NCBI GenBank assembly: GCA_009712615.1
Contig: WASR01000268.1
Span: 3,789-11,552, forward strand
Source of the DNA: Methanobacterium sp.
Lineage (GTDB): Archaea > Methanobacteriota > Methanobacteria > Methanobacteriales > Methanobacteriaceae
DNA length: 7,764 bases
Direction of reading: 5' to 3'
Part shown: in pieces, positions 5,370 to 7,764 of the stretch
How the letters are laid out: every line of letters starts with the position of its first letter
Position numbering within the stretch: the stretch's first letter is position 1
The notes under the pieces: generated by a model
Database searches by the model: none
What the model was told of the DNA's origin: nothing
The model's input: the letters and a program-made list of their open reading frames with translations, nothing else
Position numbers and translations under genes: made by a program

Positions 5370-7052
5370 TTAACCCCCAGTTTTAAATTTAAATGTGTAT
5401 GTTGTTGTTAAATCATTTCCTGCGTAGTCTTTAATTGCTTTTGTCGGTATGGTTACTAAATACCAGGTATTTGCTGTTCTGGTTTTAGTCTGGATATTTA
5501 ATGTGTTTTTATTGATGCTTTTGCTTAGAGTAATAGTTTTACCTGTTTTTAGGTTTTTGATGGTTATTTTGTTGATACTTGTGCTTGCCTTGATATTTTC
5601 GGAAAATTTAATGGTTATTGGTGAAGTTTTAGACACTCCAGTGCTTTGATTGACAGGTACAGATGCTGTTACCTTTGGTGGAGTTGTATCTATAGTGTAG
5701 GTTTTGGTTACAATTGGTGAAGTGTTAAATGCATAGTCAACTGAATAGAACTCCAGGCTGCAGTTTCTAGAAATTGTTATTGGAGATGTGTAAGCTGTCC
5801 ATGCCGTATGAAAGCTGTCTGAATAAAGTCTCCAGTAGATGTTGGTTACAACGTTTGATAATATCGAAACTGTTTGTGATTTATTGTAGATGCCTCCATT
5901 ACAGTTGGTTAAGAGTTTAACGTCTGCAAAGGCCATAAGTTTTTTCTCGGTTCCGAAGTACACAGTTCCATCGCTTCCTATCGACGCTGAAAACACAGCA
6001 GTTGACATATTACTGTTCCACTTTAATTTTCCCTGTGGCGTTAGTGCGTATGCATACGTATCATAGCTTCCAAAGTAGATTGTTCCGTCTGATCCTATGA
6101 CCGGTGACGATTTAATCATACCTACATGATAAAACCATTTTAATGTTCCATCAGGGTTAAATGCGTACATAGTTCCATGAGTGGTTCCAACATAGATTGT
6201 TCCATCATGATGGGATATGGCTGAAGAATATAATTGTGTTCCTATCATTGAATAATTCCATTTCAAACCACCGTTGGGGTTAATTGCATACATATTTCCC
6301 AATGAATCACCCACATAGATGGTTCCATCCTTAGCTATTGAAGGAGTACCATATACATAGGACTGTGTTACATATTTCCACTTTAGCCCTCCATTTGGAA
6401 AGAAAGCATATAAGAATGAACTGCCAATATAAATTGTTCCATCAGCTCCGATTGCTGGAGATGATGACAAAGTGTCCGGTGTCTGGTACTGCCATAAAAA
6501 TGTGCCGTCAGGATTTACAGCGTATAAACTTTTCTCGGAACCGAAATATATGGTTCCATCTGTCCCTATTGCAGGTGAAGAAACTATTGTACCGGGTCCT
6601 TGGAATTTCCATTTAAGAGTTCCGTTAGGATATATGGCGTATAAATATCCATCTTCACTACCAGCATATATTACTCCTTTTGAAGAAATGGCTGGAGATG
6701 TATCTATAGAATTTCCGGTTTTATACTTCCATTTGAGTTTTCCGTTGGATTTAATTGCATAGAGATAATCATCATCACACCCCAAGTAAATAGTTCCATT
6801 TGCCCCAACTGATGGTGCGGATTCTATTTCACTACCAGTTGTATAGTTCCATTTAATCCCACTTGTTGGGGATCCGTTGTATTGAGATTGACCAGTATTT
6901 TGATTATCATGGCTTGCCTTTGGTTGTGGAGTGTTTGCAAGGTCTTCTGCTGAAACAGCTCCAGACATTACGATCGACAAAACTAAAATAATTCCTAAAA
7001 ACAAAATAGGATTGAATAAAACTCTCTTATTCCCATTAAACCAAGTTTTCAA
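5370..7052 (-). CDS. Secreted PQQ-like beta-propeller protein with chitobiase-like and Big_5 (Ig-like) domains
   Basis: This 560-residue exported protein probably acts at the cell surface. It has a signal peptide (hydrophobic 12-30, likely cleavage after VSA at residue 35) and a short Asn/Gln-rich linker. Eight PQQ-like beta-propeller repeats of about 39 residues follow (about 60-376), each with an LKW-x-Y-type tryptophan (W68, W108, W148, W187, W225, W265, W306, W345) and a GTIY-F/V-G strand. Residues about 378-455 resemble a chitobiase/hexosaminidase C-terminal-like domain (NGGIYNKSQTVSI, SPITISRN). Residues about 456-560 resemble an SbsA/Big_5 Ig-like domain (TPPKVTASVP, FSENI, DYAGNDLTTTYTF). 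No catalytic domain is present, so the repeats imply a binding scaffold rather than a PQQ enzyme. C384 and C431 might form a disulfide. The start is TTG 7052. AGGGGGT lies 15 nt upstream, which suits ATT 7061-7059 better, so the start is uncertain by three residues. Confidence 0.9.
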   Translation of the reverse strand: MKTWFNGNKRVLFNPILFLGIILVLSIVMSGAVSAEDLANTPQPKASHDNQNTGQSQYNGSPTSGIKWNYTTGSEIESAPSVGANGTIYLGCDDDYLYAIKSNGKLKWKYKTGNSIDTSPAISSKGVIYAGSEDGYLYAIYPNGTLKWKFQGPGTIVSSPAIGTDGTIYFGSEKSLYAVNPDGTFLWQYQTPDTLSSSPAIGADGTIYIGSSFLYAFFPNGGLKWKYVTQSYVYGTPSIAKDGTIYVGDSLGNMYAINPNGGLKWNYSMIGTQLYSSAISHHDGTIYVGTTHGTMYAFNPDGTLKWFYHVGMIKSSPVIGSDGTIYFGSYDTYAYALTPQGKLKWNSNMSTAVFSASIGSDGTVYFGTEKKLMAFADVKLLTNCNGGIYNKSQTVSILSNVVTNIYWRLYSDSFHTAWTAYTSPITISRNCSLEFYSVDYAFNTSPIVTKTYTIDTTPPKVTASVPVNQSTGVSKTSPITIKFSENIKASTSINKITIKNLKTGKTITLSKSINKNTLNIQTKTRTANTWYLVTIPTKAIKDYAGNDLTTTYTFKFKTGG

Positions 7053-7106
7053 ACTGTTAATCTGTTAACCCCCTAAAGTAACTTGTTATTTAAAAAATAT
7101 TATATC
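7053..7106 (-). promoter_or_regulatory. Promoter and leader of the propeller gene
   Basis: On the minus strand GATATAATATTTTTT (7106-7092) is a good TATA region, placing the start site near 7075. The short leader has AGGGGGT (7074-7068) as Shine-Dalgarno candidate, allowing one G-U pair, and a direct repeat TTAACAG (7068-7062 and 7060-7054). Spacing from AGGGGGT is 6 nt to an in-frame ATT and 15 nt to the TTG. An in-frame TAA (7067-7065) bounds the possible starts. Confidence 0.45.
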
Positions 7107-7205
7107 AAAATAATTATAGTTAGTACTCACTTAAAAAAGTTATTGTTCTGCATGATTTTTTGAATTGGAAAGAATATTGTTTAAAATTAAAACTTGAAAA
7201 TCCGC

Positions 7206-7240
7206 AAAAAAAGACTCGATTTAACTAAAAAAAATAATAA
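7206..7240 (-). terminator. Poly-U terminator after the cation:proton antiporter gene
   Basis: Just past the antiporter TAG the minus strand carries T8 (7234-7227) and then T7 (7212-7206). No hairpin is needed for archaeal termination. This separates the antiporter from the propeller gene, which has its own promoter. Confidence 0.65.
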
Positions 7241-7245
7241 ATCTA

Positions 7246-7764
7246 CTATTCTTGAGATCTTTTAATTCTTCTGGCGTACAGATTTGAGAGGGGGGATGCT
7301 GAAAATCCATGTGCAAAAACACTTATAAGTACTGTGACGAAAACCACCGCAACAAATGTTACATCACCATCAAAGACTTTTAATTCTTCTAGGGCCAGTA
7401 ATGCAAGCACTATTGATGCCAATCCCCTTGGTCCAAACCATCCTATAAACAGGATTGAATCCAAGCTCTGTTTAGTTCCAATCAGGGAAAGTGCAACAGG
7501 TATCATTCTTATCACAGTCAAACTTAAAACTGCGTAGACTACAACCTGCCATGTGATATGGGGAATAATTGGGAGTATTACTATTCCCAGGAGGAAAAAT
7601 ACAGCTAAATTTAGCAGCTGGCCCTCTGCTTCTGAGAAATCCAGTAACATATCACCAGCATCCTTAATCACATATCCCAGGGATAAACCTCCTATAAATG
7701 CTGCTATAAATCCACTTCCACCTATTTCATCCGCTACGAAACATGTCATGAGTGCAAGTCTAAG
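7246..7764 (-). CDS. Cation:proton antiporter, CPA1/NhaP type, C-terminal part (5' end outside the window)
   Basis: The last 172 residues of a polytopic antiporter are visible. The frame is open through the window edge (LRLAL precedes the first visible Met), so the start lies beyond 7764 and the internal ATG 7749 is not the start. CPA1 signatures: ADEIGGSGFIAAFIGGLSLG near the visible N-terminus, the helix VIRMIPVALSLIG, the hallmark GWFGPRGLASIVLALL (visible residues 108-123, with the conserved Arg at 112), and the closing HGFSASPLSNLYARR. Full-length relatives are usually about 400-440 residues, so a little over half is missing; the ion-binding Asp region is not seen. Such proteins exchange Na+ or K+ for H+ across the cytoplasmic membrane. 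No cytoplasmic regulatory tail follows. The ion cannot be decided from this fragment. Confidence 0.92.
   Translation of the reverse strand, partial: LRLALMTCFVADEIGGSGFIAAFIGGLSLGYVIKDAGDMLLDFSEAEGQLLNLAVFFLLGIVILPIIPHITWQVVVYAVLSLTVIRMIPVALSLIGTKQSLDSILFIGWFGPRGLASIVLALLALEELKVFDGDVTFVAVVFVTVLISVFAHGFSASPLSNLYARRIKRSQE

Noticed and set aside
6338..6762. + strand frames opposite the propeller gene with repeated-looking peptides
   Set aside because: Their repetition only mirrors the beta-propeller repeats on the coding strand.
5370..7052. PQQ-dependent dehydrogenase
   Set aside because: The propeller has no recognisable PQQ or metal-binding catalytic residues and is fused to structural domains; PQQ-like repeats are common in non-enzymatic scaffold proteins.
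7246..7749. A complete 167-residue membrane protein starting at ATG 7749
   Set aside because: The frame continues without a stop to the window edge, and the sequence matches only the C-terminal part of CPA1 antiporters.

Overview
The window looks like ordinary chromosome from an AT-rich methanogenic archaeon, most likely a Methanobacterium-type member of the Methanobacteriales. This is inference. It rests on archaeal-style promoters (TATA boxes with purine-rich BRE-like flanks), poly-U terminators without hairpins, a histidine kinase with an HisKA_2-type EIHHRVKNNLQ box paired with a stand-alone receiver, and a secreted beta-propeller/chitobiase-like/Ig-like surface protein. No marker gene in the window fixes the species.

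Layout from left to right: four 19-bp tandem repeats, each with a TATA-like core (1-76), lead into a stand-alone receiver-domain response regulator on the + strand (119-481). All other genes are on the - strand. A membrane histidine kinase (495-2492) converges on the regulator with only 13 bp between the stop codons. Upstream of it lies an orphan PstS-type phosphate-binding protein (2667-3527), preceded by a 14-TM-type MFS exporter (3551-5032, very probably extending to about 5134). Next is a secreted eight-bladed PQQ-like propeller protein with chitobiase-like and Big_5-like C-terminal domains (5370-7052). Last is the C-terminal part of a CPA1/NhaP-type cation:proton antiporter, cut by the right window edge (7246-7764).

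The receiver and kinase are probably a signalling pair, although they are transcribed towards each other. The MFS and pstS genes are 23 bp apart on one strand and are probably one operon. No U-rich terminator is visible between pstS and the kinase, so read-through into the kinase is possible. The propeller gene and the antiporter each have a U-rich terminator of their own and look like separate transcription units.

I see no mobile element, CRISPR array, tRNA or rRNA, and nothing that clearly amounts to a new biological system. The points most worth checking are the MFS gene start (the coding frame continues 34 codons upstream of the first ATG, completing TM1, but has no ATG, GTG or TTG there), the TATA-bearing tandem repeats, the MFS-PstS pairing, and an unexplained + strand T-tract between pstS and the kinase gene.
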